DNA from: Phoronis australis
Taxonomy: Eukaryota > Phoronida > Phoronidae
Reading direction: 5' to 3'
Length of the DNA: 64,000 nt
Assembly: GCA_002633005.1 (NCBI GenBank)
Contig: NMRA01000001.1
Coordinates: forward strand, 2,150,933-2,214,932
Shown here one piece after another: positions 1 to 11,600 of the stretch (positions within the stretch are counted from its first letter, which is position 1; each line of letters opens with the position of its first letter). The position numbers and the translations under genes are program-made. Below the pieces are notes generated by a model. That model searched no databases, was not told the DNA's origin, and worked only from the letters and a program-made list of their open reading frames with translations.

Positions 1-230
1 ATTCCCGACAGTGCCCCGTCGCCACCCCCGAGAAGTGCGTTTTTGAAGAGATAAGCCTCGCGAGCTGTGGCCAGTACAGTGGCTGGAGCCAGTGGAGGCA
101 CTTCATCCACTGTAACCCGTGCCTCCGAACGTACCCCCAGAGCGTGCCATTCCTGGAACCAGTAGTGATTCGCCCTGTGCTGTTTTCTCCAGCCCAGAGC
201 CTCTACGCAGCCGTGCAGCGATATTGAGTA

Positions 231-520
231 GTGGGAGTGATTACAGGCCCAGTTCGACACCTAGTGGAGGACAGTTCGTCGTCCAGTGAACAGATCGGTG
301 AGCCAAACTTTGATAAGTTTATTGTGGACTTGTCTAAAGTGTTGGAGCTATTTAGAAGGTGCCAGGTGTGTGGCGAGGTAGTCACACGACACGATGTAAG
401 CAGTTTGGGTGCTCAGGTCACCATCCAGTGGGAGTGTGTCGCGGGACACTCTGGCAAGTGGGACAGTTGTTCCTCTGTCCGTGGTATGCCAGAGGTCCAC
501 TTAACCGTGTCCAGTAGTGG
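231..520 (+). pseudogene. Fragment of transposon-associated KFIV/zinc-binding protein
   Basis: The frame contains an acidic-serine stretch (DSSSSSE), then DKFIVDLSKVLELFRRC, a CxxC pair (CQVCG) and a later Cys-x-His. This order (KFIV, hydrophobic helix, CxxC, W..C) is one I associate with uncharacterised, transposon-linked proteins repeated many times in sea urchin, lancelet, fish and cnidarian genomes. Only the first part of that architecture is present. The frame runs on to 644, but after about 520 it overlaps a better reading on the other strand. No start with a clear upstream context is visible. It lies downstream of the last recognised usherin exon, so it is probably intronic. Family assignment is from memory and moderate at best. 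Confidence 0.4.
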
Positions 521-826
521 CTTGGCCTCGTCGAACTCTGAACAGCACAAGCATTCTATTGAGGTAGGCATAACAACGCACACAGTGCATTTGCACCAAG
601 ATGTGTCACCACATCTGTCCTCAGTAGCCGCCTCGTTTCTCTAAACAGCTGCCTGTGCCTGTGCGTACTCTGCCTCGTTATACTCGGGCTCAAACATGAA
701 CCCACCCACTGAATGTCCGTGAAAATATTCCTCGTCACCACTGCTGTGAACAAGGTCTTCGTCACTCACACTACTGTCCCTGCGATACGGGTCACCGACT
801 CCAGCCATTTTCAGCTTACAACACAC
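460..826 (-). pseudogene. P2X7-C-terminal-like (P2RX7_C) domain fragment with in-frame stop
   Basis: Reading leftward from ATG at 826, an acidic N-terminus leads to GFMFEPEY. The frame then meets a TAG at about 643, and continues in the same frame with RCGDTSWCKCTVC, VMPTSIECLCC and FDEAKPLLD. The pattern W-C-x-C-x-x-C ... MPT..EC.CC is the zinc-binding signature of the P2X7 C-terminal-like domain, which occurs as stand-alone, expanded, often transposon-associated proteins in many invertebrates. The sequence departs from the expected family pattern about 20 codons later, where the opposite-strand fragment begins. The in-frame stop and early loss of similarity point to a decayed copy. It could instead be a 60-codon first exon with an unseen splice. 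Confidence 0.5.
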
Positions 827-1437
827 TAAACAATCCCTAAATCCAACGTAGTTGAGTTCTCTACTAACCTATACTCGCCGATGGAAAGTGGTGGCGACAA
901 TTGTTGAAAAACAGCACAAAACAAAAGTAGAATAGAACAGTTTCACACGGTAAACTCAACGCAAAACCAAGTGGCGGGAAACGCTTGCCTCCTAAAACGT
1001 CACTTCCGGAGTAGAGGACGAGTAATTAATAAAATTACGAAAAGCTGTAATTAAGTGGAAAATATGTCTAGGATAACCAACCAACCTTATTTTAGCTCCA
1101 AATGTAATGAAAAAAGGTTGCCTTCGCCTTTAAGAATTCATAAAGTTTAATCCCGTGGTGTATCAGAGATATACCTTGACGCAACAAAGAACATTTTAAA
1201 ATAACGAACAATCAGTGTTTGCACTAAGGTCACGAATCTTAAAAATTTAGCAAACACGTTGCTGCAAATAATTGAAACGTTACCAAATGTTGTTTTCATG
1301 AGATCTACAACTAAACAAACTTCATTTTTTTTGAAAATTTCAATGAAATGACATTTTAACCTGTCTACCGCATCGTGTGCTAAGGAGGGGACAAATTTGC
1401 ATAACGTCACGTAGTAATCTTAACAATGTGCCCATAC

Positions 1438-1653
1438 CTCGCAGTTATAATGAGATCATAAAGTCCGTAGTAATAGTCGCGAGGGAACTGCAGATGGAAC
1501 CGCTGTTGAAGTCGAATCTGCACTTTTGATGCTTGGACAAACTCGTACAAAGCTGGTGTTCCATAGAAGTCATTGTAGCCTGGCCGAGCAACAGGCTCAG
1601 AAGATAGCAGGACGAACGTCACGTTGCCTTTGGAGTACGGGGTTGTGACATTA
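1438..1653 (-). CDS. USH2A: Usherin exon 7 (end of laminin N-terminal domain)
   Basis: Residues 443-514. TPYSKGNVTF, RPGYNDFYGTPALYEFVQAS and YGLYDLIITAR give the laminin-NT ending, normally followed at once by CxCxGHA of the first laminin-EGF repeat. The exon stops at donor gtatgg before that repeat. I could not find the next exon in 1-1437, so it probably lies outside the window. Confidence 0.9.
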
Positions 1654-4600
1654 CTGTAATGAACCACAGTTATATTAGTGCGATTCCTTAATCACCAAAT
1701 TGTGACTAAACGTGAGGGGGAAGGAATCACAGATTTGAAGAGACAGACAGGAACGCAGATATAGGACGAAGAGGGTTTGGAGATGGAGAAAAGAAAGAAT
1801 TCAGAGACGGGAAAAGGAATGGTTTGGGGAGGACGACAAATGGTTCAGAGTGTGGAGAAAAGAAAGAATTTAACAACGCAAGAAAATAGAAGGGAAAATG
1901 TTTAGGGGGGAGACAAAAATAACAAATTTAGGGACATGGTCGGAGGAATGGAGAGAAGAGTGAAAAGGAGAGGGAGTAAAAGAGAAAAGTGAGAAGGAGA
2001 GAGAGTGACTTACTTGCAAAAAGAGCTGATTAGCAAAAATTTGCCTTAATTGAATTATTATGCCTAAACAAACGATATATTCATTTCGTACACCACTCAA
2101 GATTTTTTAAAAATTTATTCATTCAGACTTACTTTCCCAGCTGCAAACAATTGACACTGTCGGCATTGGTCAAAGCGCCACCATTTGGCAGGCTGAATGT
2201 GTCCAGGCAGTTCTCGGCATAGTATTGCCATGGCTGCCATTGGTTGGAGCCACTCTTCCATCGCTTGATCGTCATGATTTTTGGCAGAGGACTGTAGAAC
2301 TGCATCACCACGTAGAACACCTAAACAAATGGATTTATTTAATCATCCTATCACCCACATAGCGTAAAAACCAAACCAATAAACGTGAAACTAAGACTAA
2401 TCAAGTTCAGTTGGCTTCTAGCATTAGTTGCTGCATAATAATAAGATATCACACAAACTGGTTGTTATGAATTACAAGTAATGAAGTCAATTACATTATA
2501 TTTAACATCTCCATTGCTTCAACTGTGAAATGAACTCGTACTGTATATTTAGCCAAATATCTACAAAACTCTAGATTTTTAGTCAGTAAAAGTACGTATT
2601 TTGTGGAAGTAGAAATACTGCAAAATTTATTTTTTTACAAATCTGTCATTAATTGGGCCACGTTTATTAGAATACAGCAAAAATTTTGGTACATTGAAGG
2701 CAAAATGGTTATTAATTACCCGACCAAATTTTGTTTGCTATAAATGTTCAAGATGAAATCTCAAAAACGCTGTTACAGTTTTTCAAAATTTTGTTTTCGT
2801 TGTATACAAATTTTGATTTTTTTCATGAGAAACACAAAGTTATATTTTGAAAACCAATTCCAAAACACCTTTCGGAGAAGAATGCCAAAAGAACTGAAAG
2901 TTTCATATATGAATCTGAGAGCAATGTGATCCGCCATTTCTGAAATACGTTTTGAAGTTGGCTGAATTTGGAATTTTTAGGTCAACACATAATGCTAGCT
3001 TGACGAAAAATGCGATTACACAATACAAATCTTGTACACAAGTCACAGCCAATACAGAACTATCTTTGTACTTCAACAGCTACTATACGCCAACTCGTAC
3101 CTGAAAATCATCACCCAAATCGATCTCAATCGTTATATCCATGGAACCAAGCTGTGAGATCCACACACTGTTACTGTCTCCATCATTGAGGTACTGCAGA
3201 GGGTGTGCGTACTCATTGAGTCGCACTACTTCATCGCCTGTGTTGTCGGGTACGCCATTACGAATGCAGTATCTGTCTTGATTCTGTTTGACCCGAGGAT
3301 GAGTCTCTGGGCACCGACAGTCACTCTGTATATACACAGTTGGGAAGGTGCCGCTGTACAACTCTACGATTTCCCTGAGAACAAAGGAACAATTGGCAGA
3401 TTAAAACAAAGAAACTTAAAATTTTAGAGTTATTAGATTTTTTTCATGTGATATATAATTCTGCAAGAAGAGTTCGGTGGTTAAGGCCTTGAATGAAAAG
3501 ATCCCTACTTATTTTCACCAATATTGAGAATTCAACCTCGCAGCGTGAATCAAACACAAAAAAGACTTAATAATGAAAAGAAAGGACAATCGGTGGAACT
3601 TAAGGAACATAGTTGAATCCCTATTTGGAACTGTTCGCGACCAGGCCCTGAGAACTACAAACAGACAGTCATCATAGAATGTAACTTAAAAAAAACCTTA
3701 ACAGCCAAAAATAAAGCAGAAAATCAATCATAGTAAAATCAAAATATTCATAACAAAACAACAGGAACAATAACATGACCAAATTTCGTACGATATAAAT
3801 GTTCAAGGTAAAATCTCAAAAACGCTGTTAAAGTTTTCTAAATTATCGTTAAATTTTCATTTCAAGAAACTAAAACTTTTTCATAAAAATCATAGAAGTC
3901 CCATTTTTGATAGCCCCTCATGCAAAAGTGGAACGTTTTAAAAAAAATTCCAAACACCAGCGTACAAAGCATAGTATCTGAAAGTTCAATCAACCATTTC
4001 TGAGATACGATGTTCTAAAGTTGGCTTTTGTGCAATAGATTTCAGACTTTTTTGCAGCATTGTGATAAAGGATCCCTAAAATGGCCATAGACCATTTTTA
4101 CAAAATCATACCTGTTTGTCAATGTGACACCATAGAAACGAAACTCCTGAAGGTGTCCCACAAACTGACCAGTGCCTGTAGGACAAATGATCACAATTAT
4201 TTAAGAGTCTTATCCCAACAAATGTTATTAATGAGAACAGATATTTAATATGAAATGCATTCTTGAAGAGTGAATAAATGAGCACTTCTACAAATAATCA
4301 CATTACCATTACAGAAGTCATATTACCATGTGAACACTTTTACAGAAGAGTTATAATACCATGTGAACACCTTTCCTTAAGTGGCACATTAACATGTGAC
4401 CAAACATCTGGGAAAATCTTTTTCATCCAAAATAATTTTTGCTAAACAGACCTTAAAAAGCCTTCCTTGAATGGATTTTTGTTTTCTTCTGATGTATTGG
4501 ACTAAACAGATAGTCCTAGGATTGCTTTAACTACACACATAAATGCAGGTGCATCAAACGACATTTGAAGTAGCCTTTTTGTGCCATACTGCAACCAGCG

Positions 4601-7600
4601 AATGACCAACAACATCATTCGCTGGTACCCACAACAGAACTATGTATTATATGAAGTACATACCAGTAAAACACCAAGTTGAGCGGGTGGTGGTGTTCTT
4701 AGCTGTTTAAATTGACAACTGATTCTCATGGTGATATAGACAAAAGTTAGGAAATGAACCTATTCATTCATCACATTTGGCAGTTTATGTTAAAAGTATC
4801 ACTTTGATGACATTTTAGGAACCAAATTTACATAATATTATGCTGGCATTCAAGGTAGGCATTAAAAAAATTTAACAGAGGCTTGACATTTTGGCGTAGC
4901 ACTAATTTTGAAACATTAAAACGCACATAAATTTAACAACTGACCAGAGCTGATGCATACTGAGACTTCCCCCACACCAACAAAAGCATTCCATCTTACC
5001 ATTGAGACTTTGCCCTATGCGTGTTACTGCAGACGTCGCACCTTGAATTTGAGTGGTCAGAGATTCTGTTTCTGAAGACGCAAATGCGAGTCCTCCACCA
5101 TTTTTAAACAAACTGAGCGTCTTGTCATAGACCTAAATTATCAATTATTGCAAATTACAAAAAAATAAACACACATTGAAGAAGGCGAGTTATAAATGCT
5201 ACATGAACCTCATGGATGATTTCAAAAAGATTACACAGATATATCCCCATTGCTAAAATCAGCACAGAAAATATATCTTTGCTTCAGACATTATAAAATT
5301 GAGAATCTTCATTAGGAATAGTGCAGCGGTCTGGATGCAGCTTGGCATAACACAACCATTTGGGAGCAAAACCTCTATGACGTTTGCTGTTATTTATCCG
5401 TGCAACTACATAATTTCTAGAATTCCTGTTTCCACCCAAATTTTGAACCAGTAACAATTCTACTCCGTGCCATGTTTTCTTTACACAAATAAAATACTTA
5501 TTCACGCTTGCGTGTCATTTTTTGTAAATTTTGTTACCTCAACCTGCCTTTGCAAAAGAGTAGGACAGTGTCAAATGTAGTGACATGGCATGCCACAACT
5601 TTTAATCAGACATGGGTTAACCCCAAGAAAAGGCCCTTGAAATGGAAACACAGCTTATATCACCGTATGGGACGACTGTGTCATCTGCAACCATTTTCCA
5701 CACTTTAGCCAGCTTAGAATTGTTAGACACGCCATATCAATACAGTAACAGGGAAGGTTTTTTAAAAAAATTTGGAAGAATAAACACCAAAACCTCACCC
5801 AGTCTCACAGGAAATGGTCATCACTAGCAAAAACTTGGTTCCTGTTTTTCCATAATTTCCATTTATCGGTAATAGCTAACAGCTACCGTATTGATTCACC
5901 TGGATATACATTTAGCTATTCTATACAAACCCCAGATGGATATCTGGATTTGACATCTCGTTGCGCTTATATATTAAGAACAATCTGCCAAGCACTAAGT
6001 TGATCCCACAAGGGCAGATCCAGGGTTTTTTAAAGGGAGGGGTCGGATCAAGAATTCTTTAAAAGCAGGGGTCTAAGTCAACAATTTGAAAATTCTAGGT
6101 TTGATATTACTGAGCTCAAGGAAAAAAAGGGGTCCGGACCCCTTTGACCCCCCTGGATCCACCAATGTCACATAGCTGAAAAGTGAGGCAACGAAAATGC
6201 GTGACGTGAATATCAATAACACGTTCCTATGTTCACGGAAGTGGAACTCTACAGCTTGTCAACAGTGTTCAAAGCACCAAACAATGGTTAGTGTTAACAA
6301 CAAGGAAATGAATATAACACAACGGTCCAACAAAAATCAACATATTATCATGAGTTTTACCATTTCACGGTCATGACTTGAAACTATAGATGAACATTTA
6401 AAAACAATGGAAATATAATAAACTTGGTTGAACAAATATGGCAAATCTAATGTAAAAAATATATGGAAAGAATGGATTAATTGTAAATGACCGAGCACAG
6501 AAAATTCGAAATTTGTTATGGTTAATAATATGAGAGAGTGATAAAATTCCTTAGGTAAACAGGTGATTTGCAGCAGAGCTCACAGCTGGATCAAAAAAGT
6601 ATTTGTATAAAAGGTGTGGTCATATAGTTATGACTCACACTCAGTCAGAGTTGCATTGGCATGGGTGATGGGACACCTGAATACTTCATGAACCAGCACA
6701 GGCATATGAACCAAGTCAATCTACAGATAAATGCTAAAGTGGCCAATGAAAATTCACCTTGATAACGTTTCTCACAACATAAATATTGAATAACAATCGA
6801 TACAATGAAAAGCAGGTGAGTCACGACAGTGGAGCCTATAAATTATTGACTATCAGTGATGCCACAAAGAGTTACCGAACTCTGGCAGTAGCAGCGATAA
6901 TAAACATCGATAAAGAATTACTTGAATAATATGGATGAATTAGTCTCATAATCAACAGCAATACAGTATAGTGACCAGCACTCTTCAGGCTATGGAGGAC
7001 CTTATGGTCAAAACTGTGCATTCAGACAATTCTCAACAAAAGTACCTATCTTAACTTAAATTAAAGTATATATTTCCTCAAAGTGGAAAGCCTGAGCAAC
7101 TTATTACTTTTGACTATATACCAAACTGTTTTTAGTAAAGTCTAGCAAGAAAGAAAGGTCCATCCATAGCAAAACAGTGGTATCAACAACATTGAACAAA
7201 TTTCATGAGATATAAATTTTCAAGGTGAAAAATACAAAAACCATTGCAGCATTCTAAATCGGCATTTCGTTTTCACTTTATGTATTAACTTAATTTTTTC
7301 CCAAAAATCATAAGAGTCCTGTTTTTATGCCCCTCATGCAAAAGTGGAACATTTTAAGATCAATTCCTAACAGAGATTTGGAGAACAGTGAATAAAGTAT
7401 AGCAAATAAAAGTCTCATAAGAATTAAACCATCAATTTCTGAGATGTGATGGTCCAACATCAGCCAAATTGGTACATTTGACATTCTGTAGGATCCTGCA
7501 TAACCTCAAAGAATAAGCTTATTGGATCAAGTAACTCACTTGAGGTAAATAATAAACATTCCACAATCTTTACAGATTGACATTATTAGCAAATTGGTTT

Positions 7601-10487
7601 AACTACCCGTCCAGTACCTATCCCACTGCTGACTGCCCAGGCCATTTAATAAACCAATATGAAAATGCTTTCGATGCCACAGTAGAAAACAAATGAAATC
7701 GTTCTTCCATTCCTTTTTTACAGAGGAATTCAACAAAGGGACATAGGGGTGTAACAAGTTCCTCAGTACCTCACTACACAGTATAAAAAAGCATTGGTGT
7801 TAGTCTTACAAACTCGTTTTCTACATTATTCAAATTTGACACCATAGAGCTAAGTTTAAAAAATCCATATTCAAAATTATTCGCATTTGATGGCAACGGT
7901 TCAGGCCCATGTGGTTCAGTTATCAATTTACTTCATAAACCTTATTTCAAATGTGCCAAAAACAGAAGGTAACTCAAATTACCATCTTAATCCATAGATA
8001 TTTAAATGATTCATTTTACATTATTTTTTTACTTCACAGACAAACAAGGTGTCATAGACCCAAGATGTTGAACAGCTCACATCAATTCAATCACGTTCGC
8101 TGCACCACTCATTTACAAATAAATCAATAGTGAACATGTGCAGTCTTACCTGAATGGCCAGGTGTATCCACTCTGTGGCCGGTACAGTTTCTTGCATCTG
8201 TACAGAGGTGGAGCCATAGCGAACAAATACCCTTGAATTCACTATTTGTACACTAAAGATGACACTGCCGCCTACGAAACCTTTCTCAAATAAGGTCCTA
8301 GAAGACAGTTCAATTTTTTACCTTTTTGAATAATAAAATTACAAACATCAACACTTAAAAAGGCAATATTTTGTTGGTAAAAATAACCATATTTGTCAAA
8401 AACTAAAAACCTACAAACTCTGGTTTTCCGCAATAACCGGAAACAGACTGAATTCTTGGAATCTGACTTTTTAACAAAATTAAAGATTTCAAATGGAATT
8501 TACGCATTTCAGTAGTAGAAACTACAATTCAAATATTTTAGGTTGTTAAATTAACAAAGCTAAAGAACATAAATAATGAAATTCAACAACTCTGGCCACA
8601 AATCAATTGATTATCTTTTTGCAGCAGTCCATGTTCAAGTAATTATACATTCTTTCTGAAGGCTTTGAAAAACGATGTAACACGGAGAGAAGCAAGTTTT
8701 TGCTAAATGGAACAGGGGTATACTTAAGCAATTCCAATCTGATAATTTTTAAGTCATAACACTATAAAATAGTACAAGGGAATTTTCTAATTAACAAAAC
8801 CGTAAAAGACAAATTATTTGTTTGCATAAACGGATTTCCCTATTTTTAAAAAAGTAAAACCAAGGTCCCTAGCTAAAATTATCAAAAGTGTATCTAAATA
8901 TAGAAAATTGTAACCATAAATAATCTCTAAAAAATCAAAAAGTGTCATAACAGTAGGCAATGAAATATATGTTTTTGATTGCTTAAAAACAGGTACGGCA
9001 TAAAAAACACAGGTAAAGCTAACACAATAAAAGACGTGCCAAAAAACTTTATAGGGGAAGGTCTTGCATCACGCAACATAGTTACACGTGGCCCTTATGG
9101 GGTAAACATACAATTTGGTTTCCACTAACTAGCATTTCATTTTGATTATTAGACAATACATCAGTACAATATAAAAAATGAAACATTGAAAAGAAAAGAC
9201 CAATCTTAAAATTAATACTCAATTAAACAACAAATTACCTAGACATGAATATGAACATGTTTGTCACCAGAATAACACCACCAAAAAGTTAAAATTACAC
9301 AAAACAAGATGGCCCAACGTGAAAGAGACAATTATGCAGGGGTGATAAAGATTAATCACTGCTCTTAATAACATTAAAAACGTGAAGTTTGAACTGACAT
9401 TTACAAGTATTGATAACTGTGATGAATCTCAAGTGACAAGAAAGCCCCTACTAGTATGCCACAAAACAATTGCGGAGTTCAAAAAGTCTTTTTACCCGGT
9501 GTGGACGATAGGTAGTAACATTACTTTTTGTTGTGTTGCGTCAGTAGCTTGGATACCCACAAGTGGTTTATTAGGCAAGCGGGAGCATTACTTTGAACGA
9601 TTTTATGAATTAATGGAATTACAGTTGTCTAGACCTATCTTTGACATTAAACCACCCAAGCAATAGAGAATGATGAAAACTGAGGCGGGTGTAAACGAAG
9701 ATTATTCTAAAGCTTACAATCTGTAAACTTTCTAAAACTTTACATTGTATCCCTAAGCAACATGAAATTTCTTAGAGTTCTAGCTCTGTTCGTGGGTTAA
9801 CATCAGGTCAACGGGGCATTACACTAAGAGTTCAGTACATAACAGCATTCTGTCAACAACGGAACTCTTATCTAACTCAGCACATCAAAACAGTTCAAGA
9901 CGCTATAAATCATACTCACTGATCAGCATTCGAATCATCAATTCTTCTGACCCATAATGACAATGTAAATGCACCGTTAGCTCCAAAGATTATCTTATCC
10001 GACTGTATGGGTGTAAGGTAGCAGTCTGTCCGTGAACTTTTCTCAAACCTTACTGACTGGCCAGTCGATCCTGGTCTCAGCACAACAGAATCAAGGGACA
10101 CGCAATCACTCGCTTGCCCTGTTCCGATCCCGGTAGCCAATAAGAGATCAACGTAATCTCCCGGCAGGGCAGTCCGACGAGTACAAGTTTGGTCGCAAAA
10201 ACCCAGCATGCAATCAGCCTGTGGTACGGTGGAGCTTTTGCAGTGTGCCGTGCGAACAGGTATTCCACATGTTGCTTGGCTAGGCTGTGTAGTGATTGGC
10301 TTTTGTTCAGCAGCATTGAAAAGGTTTGGAAATGTCCTTGTCGGTAACTGAGCACTAACAATGTGCATTTGGTAGATAACAAATAAAAGGAATGGTATCA
10401 TGGGGTGTTTAAACCCTGTAGTCTGTGAATATTTATACATAGCTCAGCATGCGTCAAGTACTTAACATGATTGCTACCATTGTGACC
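1438..10487 (-). CDS. USH2A: Usherin-type protein, N-terminal part (partial; 7 coding exons)
   Basis: Usherin is a very large extracellular or membrane adhesion protein. In vertebrates it builds the ankle-link complex of hair cells and the periciliary region of photoreceptors. Coding exons, in transcript order, are 10440-9920, 8297-8150, 5132-5000, 4175-4112, 3374-3101, 2320-2133 and 1653-1438. They join in phase to 514 codons and end on AG of an unfinished Arg codon. Order of domains: signal peptide; Cys-rich segment; LamG-like jelly roll (about residues 145-290); a CRCPETHPRV linker; laminin N-terminal domain (about 305-514). The LamG-like plus CRCP linker plus laminin-NT order is specific to usherin. 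Laminin-EGF repeats should follow beyond the left side but none is recognisable at 1-1437. No stop or frameshift in any exon. Function in this animal is inferred from the family. Confidence 0.88.
1730..2010 (+). repeat. Purine-rich strand-asymmetric tract
   Basis: About 280 bases are strongly A+G on the plus strand, with recurring GGAGAAAAGAAAGAATT (near 1777 and 1854) and GAGAGA runs. In the usherin transcript this is a long polypyrimidine tract inside the intron between exons 6 and 7. Low-complexity; no coding signal. Confidence 0.6.
2133..2320 (-). CDS. USH2A: Usherin exon 6 (laminin N-terminal domain)
   Basis: Residues 381-442. Contains VFYVVMQFYSPLPKIMTI, WQPWQYYAENC and DSVNCLQLG. The 'W..WQY.A..C' and 'CLQL' motifs are hallmarks of laminin domain VI. 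Acceptor gtttag, donor gtaagt. Confidence 0.9.
2700..2975 (-). repeat. Dispersed repeat family R1, copy 1
   Basis: Shares a core (in plus orientation: tataaatgttcaagatgaaa, then tctcaaaaacgctgttacag) with 3765-4080 and 7185-7500. In the opposite orientation the core recurs near 13590-13830, 29000-29220 and 37925-38150. Also shares a tail with 'caaaagtggaac' and 'catttctgagatacg'-like phrases. No TIRs or coding seen; a non-autonomous mobile element is likely. Confidence 0.6.
3101..3374 (-). CDS. USH2A: Usherin exon 5 (CRCP linker, start of laminin N-terminal domain)
   Basis: Residues 289-380. Contains CRCPETHPRV, then DRYCIRNG, LNEYAHPLQYLNDGDSNSVWIS and IEIDLGDDFQ. This closely follows the usherin linker and laminin-NT opening, where the W-x-S strand and the 'DL...Q' strand are conserved. 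Acceptor ttctcag, donor gtacga. Confidence 0.9.
3475..3640 (+). mobile_element. MITE family M1, right-half copy
   Basis: Matches the internal and right part of the complete element at 62022-62451 in the same order: 'gaatgaaaagatccctact', 'ggacaatcggtgg', 'ttgaatccctatttggaact'. The left TIR half is missing, and the right TIR is degraded after 'gaactgtt'. Confidence 0.6.
3765..4080 (-). repeat. Dispersed repeat family R1, copy 2
   Basis: Same core as copy 1 with roughly one difference in ten. The tail ending in 'ccatttctgagatacgat' is also shared with copies 1 and 3. Located in usherin intron 4. Confidence 0.6.
4112..4175 (-). CDS. USH2A: Usherin exon 4 (end of LamG-like domain)
   Basis: A 64-base exon coding TGQFVGHLQEFRFYGVTLTN, residues 268-288, the closing strand of a LamG-like domain (F-x-G-x-L-Q-E-F-R). 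Acceptor cctacag, donor gtatga. It has no ATG and is too short for simple ORF finding; it was recognised from phase and family similarity. Confidence 0.82.
5000..5132 (-). CDS. USH2A: Usherin exon 3 (LamG-like domain)
   Basis: Residues 224-267, VYDKTLSLFKNG to RIGQSLNG. The phrase 'L-x-L-F-x-N-G' matches the ligand-edge strand of LamG-like domains, and RIGQSLNG the usual 'IG.S..G' strand. Acceptor atttag, donor gtaaga. Confidence 0.85.
6011..6164. mobile_element. Small inverted-repeat element (GATCCAGGG type)
   Basis: Ends read 'ggcagatccaggg' and, as reverse complement, 'ggtggatccaggg'. Inside is the palindrome ggggtccggacccc at 6130-6143. The 'ggggtccggacccctttgac...ccctggatcc' tail is a common short-element signature in invertebrate deuterostome genomes (from memory). 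Lies in usherin intron 2. Confidence 0.5.
7185..7500 (-). repeat. Dispersed repeat family R1, copy 3
   Basis: Same order of blocks as copies 1 and 2: 'atataaattttcaaggtgaaa', 'cccctcatgcaaaagtggaac', 'tttctgagatgtgatg'. Located in usherin intron 2. Confidence 0.6.
8150..8297 (-). CDS. USH2A: Usherin exon 2 (LamG-like domain)
   Basis: Residues 174-223, LFEKGFVGGSVIF to EWIHLAIQ. The EWIHLAIQ strand is typical of concanavalin-like LamG folds. Acceptor ttctag and donor gtaaga flank it; enters in phase 2, leaves in phase 0. Confidence 0.85.
9382..9666 (+). other. 94-codon ORF in usherin intron 1, unrecognised
   Basis: An uninterrupted ATG-to-TAG frame antisense to the usherin gene. The product has five cysteines, no clear signal peptide or long membrane segment, and resembles no family I know. 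It is the longest open frame in an otherwise AT-rich 1.6 kb intron. It may be chance or a transposon remnant. Confidence 0.15.
9920..10487 (-). CDS. USH2A: Usherin exon 1 (signal peptide, Cys-rich region, start of LamG-like)
   Basis: Acceptor after 10488 (ttttttcag in sense), ATG at 10440, donor gtgagt after 9920. Residues 1-173. Met14 (MIPFLLFVIYQMHIVSA) begins a better signal peptide than Met1, so the functional start could be 10401. Six cysteines at about residues 58-85 precede a stretch ending in FTLSLWVRRID, which is the first strand of the LamG-like fold. Confidence 0.85.
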
Positions 10488-11519
10488 CTGAAAAAAGATA
10501 TGAATGTTAATTGTCAAGCAGAACAAATTAATTGCAATCTGTATTAGATTTTCAGTATTTGCAGTAAAGTTGAATGAGTAAAGTATTAAATCAAGAAAAC
10601 TCAGTAACTAACTGGCTTTCAAACACGGAACAGAAGTAGTACAAGAAGCCAAAAGTATTCAGACAAAATGACCTGTAATTCCCCGTCTTCCCTCATGACC
10701 GAGAATGCAGGGGAAGAACTGTAAGGTGGCCAAGACTTTCTATAATTAGAAGTTTGCCACCTTGATGGTTATTACCAATCGTTTTGGCTGTTAACCGAAT
10801 CATGACAGGAAACAGTATTTTGTCTGGTTATTTTTGTCTTGTAGTTCACTAACTTTTACGACGACGGATTAGCTTGAGTGAACCTTATAGATTTTCATGG
10901 ATATATTCAACAGAAGAGCTACTACAGAAAGACCGAGCGTTTTAATGACAATGTGTCACTTTTAAGTAAAAATTGTGCAAGGTGAAAAGATGCACTTCTT
11001 TTGCAGTCCAAATTTGGACTGCCGCTGGTTCGCAAGTGCTAGTACGGAGTCAGGAAAAGAGGGTTGTTGCCTGCATGAGCCATGTTGCCTACCACATACA
11101 TGCAGTTTTGAAAATTGAGTATTTATTGTTGATCAACATAAATTATTTAAGCGTCTGAGTGAACACGTGAGTATCAAACTTCAAAGACACTCAAAATAGC
11201 CATACTAATTGAAGTATAGCCGTAGACCGTCCAGTGGCCTGCTCGACTAGTCTGCTCTCAATAATACATTTCAAAAGTGTCAGTGACCCATGGAATGCCA
11301 ATAGGAATGCACCATGGTCCACGACCACGGCCATGACTGAGTGACTGCCACAGGCAGCACTGCCACTGAAACTGTCATTGACATTGGACGAGTAACTACA
11401 CATTTCACGAAATGAAAAAGAGAAAAATTAAATTGATTTTGTGAAAAGAAATCCGATCTAACTGGAAATATGGAGAAAGACTCCGCGAAATCTAGAAATG
11501 AACTGAAGAACATCATTAC

Positions 11520-11600
11520 CTGTCATCGACGGCTTGATTAACAACGGTGAAAACAAATATGGCCGCCGGATATTCAAACTGTACAACAGGAGTCGCTTCT
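11520..11600 (-). other. Probable non-coding first exon of usherin gene
   Basis: On the minus strand a good donor (gatgacag/gtaatga) sits at 11520/11519, about 1 kb upstream of the coding exon's acceptor at 10488. Just upstream is a GC-richer patch with ggcggccatattt, similar to the YY1-type element (CCAT with flanking GCGGC) common at animal TATA-less starts. The upstream end is a guess; no transcript evidence. Confidence 0.35.

Noticed and set aside
1147-1410. 87-codon minus-strand frame next to usherin exon 7
   Set aside because: It does not contain the CxCxGHA start of a laminin-EGF repeat expected there and is separated from exon 7 by that exon's own donor.
4590-4622. 12-bp inverted repeat accagcgaatga / tcattcgctggt
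   Set aside because: Real but short; of a size expected by chance in 64 kb of repeat-rich DNA, with no context.
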